Below, one piece after another: positions 1-8,631 of a stretch of DNA of 45,422 nucleotides. Where the stretch lies: NCBI GenBank assembly GCA_002256935.1, contig NCGL01000025.1, positions 1 to 45,422 on the forward strand, in the 5' to 3' direction. Made by a program: the position numbers and the translations under genes. The notes under the pieces were generated by a model. That model was not told the origin of the DNA and searched no databases. It was given only the letters and a program-made list of their open reading frames with translations. The number at the start of each line of letters is the position of its first letter. Position 1 is the stretch's first letter. The stretch is from Bdellovibrio sp. 28-41-41 (GTDB taxonomy: Bacteria; Bdellovibrionota; Bdellovibrionia; Bdellovibrionales; Bdellovibrionaceae).

Positions 1-1
1 G

Positions 2-709
2 ATCGACGGTCAATTTAAAGAACTTCGTGATGCGGTTGAGTCCAACTCAATTGAAAAGCTACGTGAAAAATCTAAAGAATTTATTTCTAAGTACGTCGAA
101 GTTCAAAGCCGCAAGGATACAACTAAGGCGAAGAGAATGAATTCTATTAAAAAGAATTTGAGTCAGTTTAAAAAGAAACTGACGGAGGCTCAACATACAT
201 TAAATCACGATTTTTTAACGGGTGCCTACAATCGCCGGTTCTTTGAGGATCAAGTGCGTAGCTTCGCTACAACTGTGGACATGGGTGATAGTAAATCAGT
301 AATGATGATTTTAGATATCGATCATTTCAAGAAGATCAACGATACCTATGGACATGACATTGGCGATTTCGTTTTGAAAGAATGTGTAACTACGATTAAA
401 AAAATGTTCACTCGTGAAAACGACGTAGTAGCTCGATTAGGCGGCGAAGAGTTTTCTATTTTCTTGCCCGATTACACAATGGATATGGCTATTAAAAAAG
501 GCGAGGAAGTTCTAGAAACTATCTGCAAACAAGCCTTTGTTCATGGCGAACATCAGATCAAGTTTACAGTCTCGATAGGGCTTTCGGAGTGGCGCATGAA
601 TGATCAGCTAGAGTTGATCTATAAACGTTGCGATCAGGCTCTGTATGAAGCTAAAAACTCGGGTAGGAATAGACTGGTCGTGGCGGATAAACTTAAAGTC
701 GCTGTTTAA
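2..709 (+). CDS. GGDEF diguanylate cyclase, 5' end outside the window
   Basis: The frame is open from base 2, so the gene begins before the window; the internal ATG at 137 is probably not the start. The C-terminal ~165 residues form a GGDEF domain: DFLTGAYNRRFF, DIDHFKKINDTYGHDIGD and the active-site GGEEF (bases 440-454). The family condenses two GTP into cyclic di-GMP. With GGEEF intact, the Mg-binding Asp of DIDHFKK present and the normal spacing, an active enzyme is expected. The preceding part is charged and probably helical, a linker or sensor-output coiled coil. The sensor domain is not visible. The stop overlaps the stop of the convergent gene by a few bases. Confidence 0.9.
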   Translation: MDGQFKELRDAVESNSIEKLREKSKEFISKYVEVQSRKDTTKAKRMNSIKKNLSQFKKKLTEAQHTLNHDFLTGAYNRRFFEDQVRSFATTVDMGDSKSVMMILDIDHFKKINDTYGHDIGDFVLKECVTTIKKMFTRENDVVARLGGEEFSIFLPDYTMDMAIKKGEEVLETICKQAFVHGEHQIKFTVSIGLSEWRMNDQLELIYKRCDQALYEAKNSGRNRLVVADKLKVAV

Positions 710-1407
710 TCTTTGATTTTGCATTCGCAGTCACCTTCGTGACAGCGAAAAATAAGTTCATCGTGAAATAATTGGAACTCGGTAATTTCCGAGTTCGATT
801 CTTCAACCTCAATGTGGGTCGTATCGGTAATCTTAGCGGACCATTTCTTTTGTGTTTCAAAGACGGAATTGAAATCAATGTATTTCGATAGCGTTGTGTT
901 ACTAGGATTAAATTTATCGTCTTCAGAAATATCTACTGGATCAGGTAAACCATCATCAAGTACACGAAAAATTTTAAGTTCGCGAATGGTGCGGCCATTG
1001 GCTTCCATGTATTCGATTTGACCGCGGACTTCTTTACCTTGTTTGTCTTTGAAAAAATAGTGAATGAAATCTAGATCCTCGTGTAATTTAGGATTTTCTG
1101 ATTTCCAGTTTTCAACAAACGCTTTTGGAGTGTTTATTTTTCCGGCCAGTTCAGGAAAGCATCGCTTTAATGTCTCTGGAAATGTGCTTCCCGTAGCCAC
1201 AGATTTTTCTGGAAGATCTTGTTCGGAAACATCATCTGTTACGGCAGCTGTAGCATCGTGATCAACATCGTCATCAGAAGAATTGGCATTAGAGGATTTA
1301 ACGGCCGATGATTTTTCGCTGTCGGTTAGAAAGTGCACGGTCGTCCAACCTGCGAGCAATACAACAGAAATGATAGCAAGAATGGTCGCCTTTTTCTTAT
1401 TCAACAT
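706..1407 (-). CDS. membrane-anchored hypothetical protein
   Basis: 233 residues. The N-terminus is KK-rich and followed by one hydrophobic segment (about residues 8-27), so it is probably a signal anchor with the rest in the periplasm. An acidic Asp/Ser/Ala-rich linker follows (residues ~35-65), then a compact C-terminal domain ending in a Cys-rich tail (FRCHEGDCECKIKD). I do not recognise the family. The first 11 bases overlap the end of the upstream gene on the same strand, so the two are probably translated together. Its 3' end overlaps the convergent GGDEF gene by 4 bases. Confidence 0.75.
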   Translation of the reverse strand: MLNKKKATILAIISVVLLAGWTTVHFLTDSEKSSAVKSSNANSSDDDVDHDATAAVTDDVSEQDLPEKSVATGSTFPETLKRCFPELAGKINTPKAFVENWKSENPKLHEDLDFIHYFFKDKQGKEVRGQIEYMEANGRTIRELKIFRVLDDGLPDPVDISEDDKFNPSNTTLSKYIDFNSVFETQKKWSAKITDTTHIEVEESNSEITEFQLFHDELIFRCHEGDCECKIKD

Positions 1408-2707
1408 AATTCAGTTTTAAATTTCCCCAGCTAGGGCAATTGTTTTTAACAGCTACGTCTTCACCGAAGCGAATCTCAGGGGGGTGGTTCGGATTACTAG
1501 AAAGGCGATTTGTAAACAATCGACGTTTGATTTCCGCTAGATCAACTAATTTTTCGACATCTTCACCGCGAGAGTAATGCTTTATACGGCATAAAGAGGC
1601 ACGGTTAGCTATCGTGCGCTTTTGATTTTGTGATTCAGTAGCGACATCGACGTCCAGATGTGGAAACACTACTTTTAATTGCTGCCACGTTTTTTTATCC
1701 AGTGAAATTTCATTTCGATCGTGAACTAGGTTTTTTACAAAATTTCTAAGGAAAATGATCTCATCGGCTAGTCGACGATCGCGGCTCGGTGTTGAGTAAT
1801 TATCAAAGTCGACTTCAGACATACATTGATAGCCCGTCGATTTCAGGAACGCTTCCGATTCTTTAATCGCATCAACACGTTGTTTAATGTCAGCACAAAT
1901 GTTTTCGATTAAACGAACAGCTGTTTGCTGACTTGATTCTTCTGATTTTTGTAATACTTTTTGTAGGTCGTATTTCCATTTTCCTGGTTTGATTGCATAT
2001 TGCTCTTCGCTGTAGCCAGTCACTTTCCATACAGGAAGTTTTAATTCAGATTCTTTTCTCCAGTATCGAACGCCGCCATTACCTTTAGGTGTTACGTCGC
2101 CTTCGAATACCCAGTCGCCGTTTGGCCAAGATTTTCTTTCTTGTAAAATCAAGCTCGAGTAGGCGCCTACCGTAGAATTGAATACTAAGTGGGGGATGCC
2201 AGTAGGGAAAATGTTTTTAATGACCCAAGAGTGATGATTTTTTTCTACCGTCAATATGATGGCGCCGGGAGTGATTGTCTCGCGAGATACTTTGACTGGG
2301 TAGGTATCGTTCGGCATCGATTTCGTGCTCACCAAATTGTAGACCAAAAATAGGAAATTACGGATACGTTCTTTTTCAGGGCGGGAATCCCAACGAGTCA
2401 TAGAATTTGAAATGAGTTTTTTACCACCGCTAGCATCGTTCATCACAAACGGCAGTGAATGTAGGTAGGAGAAAATGACCCGAGCTGAATAAACAGTATC
2501 CGCGCAGTCTACTCGTAAACCTTGAAATATATTGGCTATGCCATCGTGGTTTTCTTTTCTTGCGAAAAAGTCTTTACCCCAGTTTTTTTGAACCCAAACA
2601 GAGTATTGTTTTTCGCGGTCAGCGTTCCAAGTATTTGTAGCAGTCCAGACTTCAGCAAACGTTGAAAGTGAAAGAGTCAGTACAGTAACAAAAATAGAAA
2701 ACGACAT
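1397..2707 (-). CDS. secreted hypothetical protein, possible cysteine-hydrolase-like fold
   Basis: 436 residues with a clear Sec signal peptide (MSFSIFVTVLTLSLSTFAEV; cleavage likely after Ala18). Around residue 70 is LRVDCADTVYSARV, and later HHSWVIKN. A Cys-containing helix start followed by an HxW-type strand is the layout of papain/NlpC-like hydrolases, but no family signature is complete, so function is only a guess. The C-terminal half is helical and charged. It precedes and overlaps the membrane-anchored gene at 706-1407, which suggests a two-gene operon. Confidence 0.75.
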   Translation of the reverse strand: MSFSIFVTVLTLSLSTFAEVWTATNTWNADREKQYSVWVQKNWGKDFFARKENHDGIANIFQGLRVDCADTVYSARVIFSYLHSLPFVMNDASGGKKLISNSMTRWDSRPEKERIRNFLFLVYNLVSTKSMPNDTYPVKVSRETITPGAIILTVEKNHHSWVIKNIFPTGIPHLVFNSTVGAYSSLILQERKSWPNGDWVFEGDVTPKGNGGVRYWRKESELKLPVWKVTGYSEEQYAIKPGKWKYDLQKVLQKSEESSQQTAVRLIENICADIKQRVDAIKESEAFLKSTGYQCMSEVDFDNYSTPSRDRRLADEIIFLRNFVKNLVHDRNEISLDKKTWQQLKVVFPHLDVDVATESQNQKRTIANRASLCRIKHYSRGEDVEKLVDLAEIKRRLFTNRLSSNPNHPPEIRFGEDVAVKNNCPSWGNLKLNYVE

Positions 2708-2902
2708 GTAGATCCCCCAAAGAACGAACTAGATACAAGGTCCGTATGTACCTAATTTATCCAAAAAATTGAATTAAAATTATGGTGGATTATAAAAAGT
2801 AGCAAGTCGTCGCAAGAATGAACATTCGGGTGTGGCTTTTTTCCCGTCTTACTATTCGAAGGAATTCATAAATTGATTCTCATTAACTAGCTAAAATGAC
2901 GA

Positions 2903-2908
2903 TATAAT
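2903..2908 (+). promoter_or_regulatory. -10 box before a putative non-coding transcript
   Basis: A perfect TATAAT lies 5 nt before the GGGG at 2913-2916. A weak candidate -35 (TCATTA) sits 17 bp upstream. No reading frame follows, so the promoter, if real, serves an RNA starting near 2914. Confidence 0.45.
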
Positions 2909-2912
2909 TACA

Positions 2913-3345
2913 GGGGCAGCGGCTTCGACGGGGCGACCGTTTCCGTCCCGTAACCGCACCCGAGGCCGAGGCCGTCGCCGTACCGATGCCGTCTCCGGTC
3001 CGTTTGATCCGTTTATTTAATCCCGAAAAACAATTTCCTAAAAATTGAAGTCCTAACAATCACAAGACCCGCAACGAAGTACCAAAAAATCGGCTGCGGC
3101 TTGGTTGAATTTTTTGTAGTCGCAGATCTTTCTTCGAAAGTTTCCGATTCGAGCTCGGTCTTTCTTTCGGGAGTTTTGTTTTTAAAGACATGAAAAAAAC
3201 GAGTTCCGCAGCCGGCGCAAAGCGCACGGCGAGGACTGCCGAGGCTTTTTTTATGTCTTTAAAAACAAAACTCCCGAAAGGAAGATCCTCGGTTCAACCC
3301 AGGTTTAAACTTCCGAAGAAAGATCTGCGACTACAAAATATAGGG
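2913..3345 (+). ncRNA. candidate structured RNA / non-coding element
   Basis: This stretch has no convincing protein. It starts with GGGGCAGCGGCTTCGACGGG, which resembles the 5' end of tmRNA (GGGG..GGnTTCGACGGG), right after a TATAAT box. A GC-rich CCG-rich segment follows (2930-3015), then a long inverted repeat (3112-3338). CGGCTGCGG near 3091 is complementary to CCGCAGCCG near 3206, allowing a further long-range helix. I cannot find the matching tmRNA acceptor (CTGCCCC..CCA), a proper T-arm at the 3' end, or a tag ending in LAA, so it is not called tmRNA. It may be an unknown RNA or a small mobile element; the strand is uncertain. Confidence 0.3.
3112..3338. repeat. 227-bp long-arm inverted repeat (MITE-like or hairpin RNA)
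   Basis: The outer arms 3112-3143 and 3307-3338 are complementary over 32 nt with one mismatch. The inner arms 3164-3191 and 3253-3280 are complementary over 28 nt without mismatch, extended by an A-run/T-run. The segments between outer and inner arms (about 3144-3163 and 3281-3306) do not match each other. Each holds a T-arm-like motif (TTCGAGC, TTCAACC). The central loop (3200-3245) is GC-rich. No transposase and no obvious target-site duplication are visible. Confidence 0.7.
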
Positions 3346-3373
3346 GGATTTTCAATCAACGGGAAGGGAAGAG

Positions 3374-4981
3374 CTAAGTAGTCTCTTCCTCTTTATATTT
3401 TTGCTTACCCATCGTGTGCTCCTGAACAATAGTCTCACGAACAACAACGACCTTAATCTGCCCCGGGTAATTACATTCTTTCTCGATCTGTGCCGCAATT
3501 TTCAAGCTCAATGCTAGAGCATCACGATCAGAAATTTTCTTATTATTCACATACACGCGGCACTCACGACCGCCCGACAGAACGTAGCAATCGGTGACGC
3601 CGTCGAAACTGCGTGCGATTTCTTGAAGCTCAGTGACTTTCTGTGCGTAGGTTTCTAGTGTCGATCGGCGAGCGCCCGGGCGACCGCCGCTCATGGCATC
3701 GGCAGCGATAACAAGGAAGGCGTGCGCCGTGTTTGGCGTTTCATCATAGTGATGGGCGCGAACGTTGTGTACGACGTCTGGGTTTTCACCGCGTTTAGCG
3801 ATAAAGTTTGCGCCGATAACAGCATGGCCACCATCAACGGCGTGATCCATGGATTTACCAATGTCATGCAGCATTCCGCTTCGTTTACCAGTTTTAACAT
3901 CTAAACCCAGTTCGCCAGATAATAATCCGCACAGCCAGCCCACTTCACCGCAATGGAAAAATTGATTTTGAGTGAAAGAATATCGGAAACGCAAACTGCC
4001 CATCATCTGTTTGATTTCTGGGTGCATGTGTTCTAGTTTTAACTCTTTAGCGATGGAATCACCGTCATGTTTAATTTGTTTAAACAATTCGTTTTTTTGA
4101 TTCGTGTACGTGCGTTCGATGAATTCTAACGCCACTGGCTTTTTCTCTTTGAGTAGGCGTTCAAGAACTCGGCGAGTTAATTCACGTCGAACCGGATCGA
4201 AACCAGCCACACCGATCATTTCATTTTCTGGCTCGACGATAATATCGCAGCCGGTTAGTTCTTGGATTTTAGCTAAATTGTTTTTGTTCTCATCTACCAA
4301 TAAAGAGCGATTGTAATTTTCTGGGAAATACACCGGCGCAATACCACGTTCAGAGCAGTAGGGACGGGCAAAGCGATCAAGAGCAATATCAAGAAGGCGC
4401 TTAGCGATGACTTCCTGTTGTTCTTTTACGTCTAATTCATAGTATTCAGCATCGCGGATGACAATGCGTTTAACATCGTTAATAAATTCATCGGCAATCC
4501 CGCGTTTCACATCTTCGGCATTTAAATTTAATCTCGCGCACAGCTCGACAACCATTTTCTTTTGTTCCGTCTTGATCATTTTTTTGAAGTCTTGGTGGAA
4601 CAACTGTTTCTTTTTGATTTCTAATTCTTTTTGGCGAATCTCGTTGTGCTTTTTATCTTGAGTGCTTTTCAGGCCTGACCAGACTTCATCGTGACGAGAT
4701 TTGCGTTCTTGGTATTCTGTTTCTAGATCGCTGACATTAAGTTCGATCTTTAGTAAATCCGGTTCTGATTTAGTCCAAAGTTCCATTTCAATTTCAGTCA
4801 GTTTTTCATTGCGTTCGATTTCTTTGATTTCGGCGGCTTCTTTTGCATCGTCGATCATCTCGGCCGCTTCCGTTTCGGCTTGTTTTAAGTAGATGCGGCT
4901 GCCCCATTTATAAAAGGCAAAACCAAAGATAGCTCCTAGAACCAGGCCGACAACAGAATAAATCAGTATATTGAGTAACAT
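3374..4981 (-). CDS. rny: ribonuclease Y
   Basis: 535 residues, close to the usual ~520. Domains in order: N-terminal membrane anchor (residues 4-24), charged coiled coil (~30-150), KH domain (~215-290) and HD domain with LHDIGK (HD at 372-373) followed by the family segment HHYDETPNTAHAFLVIAADA. RNase Y is a membrane-bound endoribonuclease that starts mRNA decay; the HD residues bind the catalytic metals. Odd point: where the family KH domain has GRIIGREGRN, this protein has RSLLVDENKNN, so the GxxG RNA-binding loop is lost. The gene is divergent from the ArfB-like gene. Confidence 0.93.
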   Translation of the reverse strand: MLLNILIYSVVGLVLGAIFGFAFYKWGSRIYLKQAETEAAEMIDDAKEAAEIKEIERNEKLTEIEMELWTKSEPDLLKIELNVSDLETEYQERKSRHDEVWSGLKSTQDKKHNEIRQKELEIKKKQLFHQDFKKMIKTEQKKMVVELCARLNLNAEDVKRGIADEFINDVKRIVIRDAEYYELDVKEQQEVIAKRLLDIALDRFARPYCSERGIAPVYFPENYNRSLLVDENKNNLAKIQELTGCDIIVEPENEMIGVAGFDPVRRELTRRVLERLLKEKKPVALEFIERTYTNQKNELFKQIKHDGDSIAKELKLEHMHPEIKQMMGSLRFRYSFTQNQFFHCGEVGWLCGLLSGELGLDVKTGKRSGMLHDIGKSMDHAVDGGHAVIGANFIAKRGENPDVVHNVRAHHYDETPNTAHAFLVIAADAMSGGRPGARRSTLETYAQKVTELQEIARSFDGVTDCYVLSGGRECRVYVNNKKISDRDALALSLKIAAQIEKECNYPGQIKVVVVRETIVQEHTMGKQKYKEEETT

Positions 4982-5045
4982 AGGAATAATTTATGCGGCT
5001 AACACTTGGATTGTCCAGCACTTTAAACTGAGTTAGCATCATAAC

Positions 5046-5462
5046 ATGACGGTAGAAACAATAATGGCGATAATTATTCATGAAGTCACTTTCCAGTACT
5101 TCACAGCGAGCGGCCCAGGCGGCCAAAACCTGCAGAAAAACAAGACAGGTGCGCAATTGTTTTGGAATATGGACGAATCGGCTCTTCCGCTCGAATACCA
5201 AGAAAAAATACGCCGAGTCAATCGCACCACAAAGGAAGGATTTCTAGTTCAATTCAAATCGCAGACAGAGCGTTCGCTTGATATGAACAAAAAGAATGCA
5301 ATTTCTAAACTCGAGAACCTGATCGAGCAGTCGTTGTATGTCCCAAAAACACGCAAAGCCACAAAACCAACGCGTGGGTCCGTAAGAAGGCGCTTAACAG
5401 ACAAGAAAGTTCATAAAGATAGAAAAAGCTCTCGTCGCGGCAATAAAGTTTCAGAGTGGTGA
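5046..5462 (+). CDS. arfB: ArfB/YaeJ-like peptidyl-tRNA hydrolase (ribosome rescue)
   Basis: 138 residues. It carries the class I release-factor signature SGPGGQNLQK (GGQ at 25-27), the catalytic loop that hydrolyses peptidyl-tRNA. The Lys/Arg-rich tail (KPTRGSVRRRLTDKKVHKDR) is the kind ArfB inserts into the empty mRNA channel of stalled ribosomes. It lacks the codon-recognition domains of RF1/RF2, which fits ArfB. The start at 5046 places GGQ at the same distance as in E. coli YaeJ; ATG 5064 is an alternative. The fold between the start and GGQ is shorter than in YaeJ. No strong ribosome-binding site is seen. Confidence 0.85.
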   Translation: MTVETIMAIIIHEVTFQYFTASGPGGQNLQKNKTGAQLFWNMDESALPLEYQEKIRRVNRTTKEGFLVQFKSQTERSLDMNKKNAISKLENLIEQSLYVPKTRKATKPTRGSVRRRLTDKKVHKDRKSSRRGNKVSEW

Positions 5463-5682
5463 GGACTCAGCCAACATACTCGAAATAGCACCAGCTCGGC
5501 GGCGGTTTTGTTGGTGTTTTTCTCAAAACTAGAATTTGCTTAAATTTGTCTAAAGATCTGTTTTAGGCCCTTACGCCAATTTAAAAACTTAACCCCATTG
5601 ATCTCTATAAGCTATAGTTTAAAACATAGCGTTCGGCATTTTTAAATTCATATCATTCAACTGGCTAGAAAAGACAAACCAA

Positions 5683-6648
5683 TTACACGTTACGGATTCC
5701 AGCTTGGTCATGATAAACTTTGTTATTGTGAGCGGCGCAAAGAACGCGCAGATTTTCCAGCTCATTAGAGCCATCGGCCCATAGGGGCTTGATATGATCG
5801 ATCGTCAGTTTCCAGCTCGAACCGCATTTTTGATGAGTGATTTTACTATGATATTGACAGCATTTGTCGCGATTAAGAACTTGGCGCTGTATGCTCAATG
5901 GAATGTGGGCTCGGGTCTTTCTCGCTGACATCGGTTTATAATCTTGATCGTTATTTCCATCTAGAACTGATGCTGTTGCGTCTACCTTTTTTGCTTTTGA
6001 TGGTTTCAGGGTTTTGATACTCGTTTTATCTTTTTTCTGAATCACTTGCTCAGACATGTATTCAAAAATATGATCCCAACTTCCATCTGGAATTAAATGA
6101 GAAAGTAAGTCTCTGGCTTTTGTTAATTTCTCCCATTGAGTTTTACTAAACGTAACCTCTAAACGAATGGATTCATCTTTTTGATGTTTAGTTTTCGCAA
6201 GCTCCTTTATAGGAATATTTAAAGCACAACTAACAAGAATTTCAGATTGAGCCACCGTTTTTTCACAAAGGTCGGCCACCATTTGTTCTTTAATTTCTTT
6301 ACTTACTTTAGAGCCTTTGGGCACCTGTCTTATTGCCTGGGCCATCACGGAAATCTGCGATAAGTTAATATCACCTGACTCGATATGATTGATCACTTCG
6401 GGAACATCTCTAGATAACCTGGCCGCATCGATACGCCTTTGAGCGCTGCCATTGGCATAACCCATACGCTCAGTGAGATAGTCAAAAAGACTAGAATAAC
6501 CAAAATCCAAATACATTTTTCGAGCGTCCACTTCGCATATATGAATAATAATTTCTGTCAGCAACTCTCTTTCACCGGAAATCAACTCCTTTAGTTTTTC
6601 ATCTAGGGCATTACTGGAAAGTGCAGTTAAGAATGATTTTTCAGACAT
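5683..6648 (-). CDS. HNH endonuclease-domain protein
   Basis: 321 residues. The N-terminal ~180 residues form the helical domain often joined to HNH in Bdellovibrio (ICEVDARKMYLDFGYSSLFDYL, RRIDAARLSRDVPEV). A Lys-rich linker follows (~205-225), then a C-terminal HNH nuclease: CQYHSKITHQKCGSSWKLTI, then DHIKPLWADGSNELENLRVL ending CAAHN. The His-His-Asn nuclease residues and a Cys pair are present. The start is supported by an AGAGG ribosome-binding site upstream of ATG. Such proteins are multicopy and may move; their target is unknown. Confidence 0.85.
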   Translation of the reverse strand: MSEKSFLTALSSNALDEKLKELISGERELLTEIIIHICEVDARKMYLDFGYSSLFDYLTERMGYANGSAQRRIDAARLSRDVPEVINHIESGDINLSQISVMAQAIRQVPKGSKVSKEIKEQMVADLCEKTVAQSEILVSCALNIPIKELAKTKHQKDESIRLEVTFSKTQWEKLTKARDLLSHLIPDGSWDHIFEYMSEQVIQKKDKTSIKTLKPSKAKKVDATASVLDGNNDQDYKPMSARKTRAHIPLSIQRQVLNRDKCCQYHSKITHQKCGSSWKLTIDHIKPLWADGSNELENLRVLCAAHNNKVYHDQAGIRNV

Positions 6649-7017
6649 GGCTTACCTCTTAGAGCTAGATATGCTTTCTAGTTCGTATTTAGAATACTTC
6701 ATAGCCTTACGGCAACGACATTTTACCAATTGAATCACCGGGATCATTGAACAATTTTAGAGTAGGTAAATGTCTTTTTTAACCCTCAAATACAGCGTCA
6801 AATAATTTTTTAATAACGCAGAAAGTTTTTCTGGTTTGAATTTCTTGGTACGGCTTGGGGACACTCACCTGGCTTAAAGAATATCCCCAAATAGTTATCT
6901 TTAGTCATCGCCTACGCGTTCGGCATTCATTTCTTTTCCGAGCGTCGGTCAGACGGGCACGCTGTCAACAGTCAGGCAGGTCCCGGCTCGGTAACGGTTT
7001 TGCTGGGGCATTTTCCA
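6649..7017. other. intergenic, no gene seen
   Basis: Between the HNH gene and the broken four-helix-bundle gene. It likely holds the HNH promoter near its left end. A more GC-rich patch (6900-7000) precedes the pseudogene. I see no convincing protein or RNA. Confidence 0.4.
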
Positions 7018-7232
7018 TGCTTGAAAATTTTCGCGCCTATCAAAACTCGGTAATTTTTTATCATGATTGTGAGCAGCTAAAATGCGCTAAGCACCTGCGT
7101 GATCAATTGAGTCGTGCTGCGAGTTCGGTCTCGTTGAATCTTTCAGAGGGGAGTTCGTAATCAACATCAGCAAATCGTCTCGATGAAATGGCCGCACAAA
7201 TTTACAAACTTTGCAAAAACCAAAAATCATGA
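7018..7232 (+). pseudogene. broken four-helix-bundle (S23/IVP-like) protein
   Basis: From ATG 7018 the translation gives MLENFRAYQNSVIFYHDCEQ and then LSRAASSVSLNLSEGSS, a typical start of the four-helix-bundle family related to 23S rRNA intervening-sequence proteins. TAA at 7158 stops it at residue 46. In the same frame after the stop, ANRLDEMAAQIYKLCKNQKS resembles the family's C-terminal helix. About 50 middle residues are missing, so this is a gene decayed by internal deletion plus a stop. The family shares its fold with the DGR accessory protein Avd, but nothing links this remnant to the DGR. Confidence 0.6.
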
Positions 7233-7389
7233 CCAGGAACAGATGTACAGGGCCGGGGCCTGCGTGACCAACCCCTACTTAAAAAGCTAACTTCAGATCA
7301 TCAAGGCATAGGAAACTGAGCTTTTTTAAATTCTCTAGCCGCTTCGCCTATTGTTAGCCTCGGGTCTACCAGAGTTTGTTGACAATTGG

Positions 7390-8589
7390 CTAGGACGGCG
7401 TAGGCGCGTGCTTCACTTGGTGAACCACGGTAATTGCGAGAATTGTAAATACGATGGCAACGTAGCCGACAGTTTCAAAATTAGCCATGTGACCCGTCGT
7501 CGTGTCGCGGATAACTATGTAGCCTGCTAGCGACGATCCTGCCGCAGAACTTAAAGATTGCACCGAGCTAACAAGACTCATGTAAGACCCACGACGTTCA
7601 GCTGTTGGAGCACCAGAAATTAATGCCATGGCCGGAATCATTCGCATGCTCATCGAAATAAAAAACAAACTCGAGATGGCCAAAATAAGTGGTACGTCAG
7701 TGGGACCTAAATGCGTCAGCAAAAATATGGGAATCAGAGACAGAATAGCGCCGTAAATAAAAATCTTATGCTTACCAATACGATCGGAAATGCGACCGAT
7801 CAATGGGGCTCCTACGATGGATGTCAGGCCACCGCACAGATAAATTAACGGCAGATGGATTTCAGGAAGACCGGCATTAGCCACCAGAGTGGGACTGATA
7901 AACGGAATAACAGTGAACTGTCCAAGAAAAAGAAAAATCATAAAGACTAAGCCCATCACTAGGTTGCGGCTACGCACGACTTCTATCAGTGGCTCTAGCA
8001 ACGACGAGGTTTTTCCTTTTTCGAGGACCGGCTGTTGCGGGACATATTTAAATATAAAAAAGAACAACGCTAGGCTAACACAACCTAAGAAGAAAAAGGG
8101 TGCGTGCCAGCTATATGTCATCGCTAAGTATATGGAAAACGGTACACCCAAAATACTGGCCAACGAAAATGAAGTCGATGTCCATCCAACCGCAGTGCCA
8201 CGTTTTTCGTACGGAAAATTATCGGAAACGATGGATAGAGTGATTGAGTTCAAAACGCCGCCAAATGTTCCTGCAAGCGAGCGCGCAATCAATAGAAAAT
8301 AAAAATTAGGTGAAAAAGCACAGAATAAGGTGCTAATCGCAAATCCAGTGAAGAAAAATATGAGTAAACGTTTTCTCTCGAAACGGTCCATGAAAAAGGA
8401 ACTCACAAAACCCGATATGCCAGCAAATAGCGTGTACGAAGCCACTAAAAAGCTAAACTCTTGGGCTGAAATCGAAAATATTCGAATCAACTGAGGCCCG
8501 AGCGGCATCATAATCATGAAATCCACAATATGTGCGAACTGGATAGCCGCAATTATGAATAGAAGGAATTTTTCTTGTCGTGAAAACAT
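7390..8589 (-). CDS. MFS transporter (DHA1-type efflux pump)
   Basis: 399 residues, about 12 hydrophobic segments. The loop after helix 2 has MDRFERKRLL, the MFS motif A region (usual G-x-L-a-D-R-x-G-R/K-R-x-x-L), and RISDRIGKHK repeats it in the second half. Helix 4 has the RSLAGTFGGVLNS segment typical of drug:H+ antiporters. Likely a proton-driven exporter in the inner membrane; the substrate cannot be told. It stands alone, divergent from the gene at 8632 with a 42-bp gap that must hold both promoters or an overlap of them. Confidence 0.88.
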   Translation of the reverse strand: MFSRQEKFLLFIIAAIQFAHIVDFMIMMPLGPQLIRIFSISAQEFSFLVASYTLFAGISGFVSSFFMDRFERKRLLIFFFTGFAISTLFCAFSPNFYFLLIARSLAGTFGGVLNSITLSIVSDNFPYEKRGTAVGWTSTSFSLASILGVPFSIYLAMTYSWHAPFFFLGCVSLALFFFIFKYVPQQPVLEKGKTSSLLEPLIEVVRSRNLVMGLVFMIFLFLGQFTVIPFISPTLVANAGLPEIHLPLIYLCGGLTSIVGAPLIGRISDRIGKHKIFIYGAILSLIPIFLLTHLGPTDVPLILAISSLFFISMSMRMIPAMALISGAPTAERRGSYMSLVSSVQSLSSAAGSSLAGYIVIRDTTTGHMANFETVGYVAIVFTILAITVVHQVKHAPTPS

Positions 8590-8631
8590 ATAAGAAATAC
8601 CATTGTAAGTAGAAAAGAAAGGACTGTCATT

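Noticed and set aside
2913..3345. tmRNA (ssrA) gene
   Set aside because: The 5' motif and promoter fit, but no CTGCCCC..CCA acceptor, no tag ending in LAA and no proper 3' T-arm were found; the D-loop region is also too short.
3190..3381. 63-codon frame MKKTSSAAGAKRTAR...
   Set aside because: It runs through the arm and loop of the inverted repeat; composition follows the repeat and there is no ribosome-binding site.
6855..7017. Upstream extension of the four-helix-bundle remnant
   Set aside because: Arg-rich, unlike the family; homology starts at MLENFRAYQ (7018).
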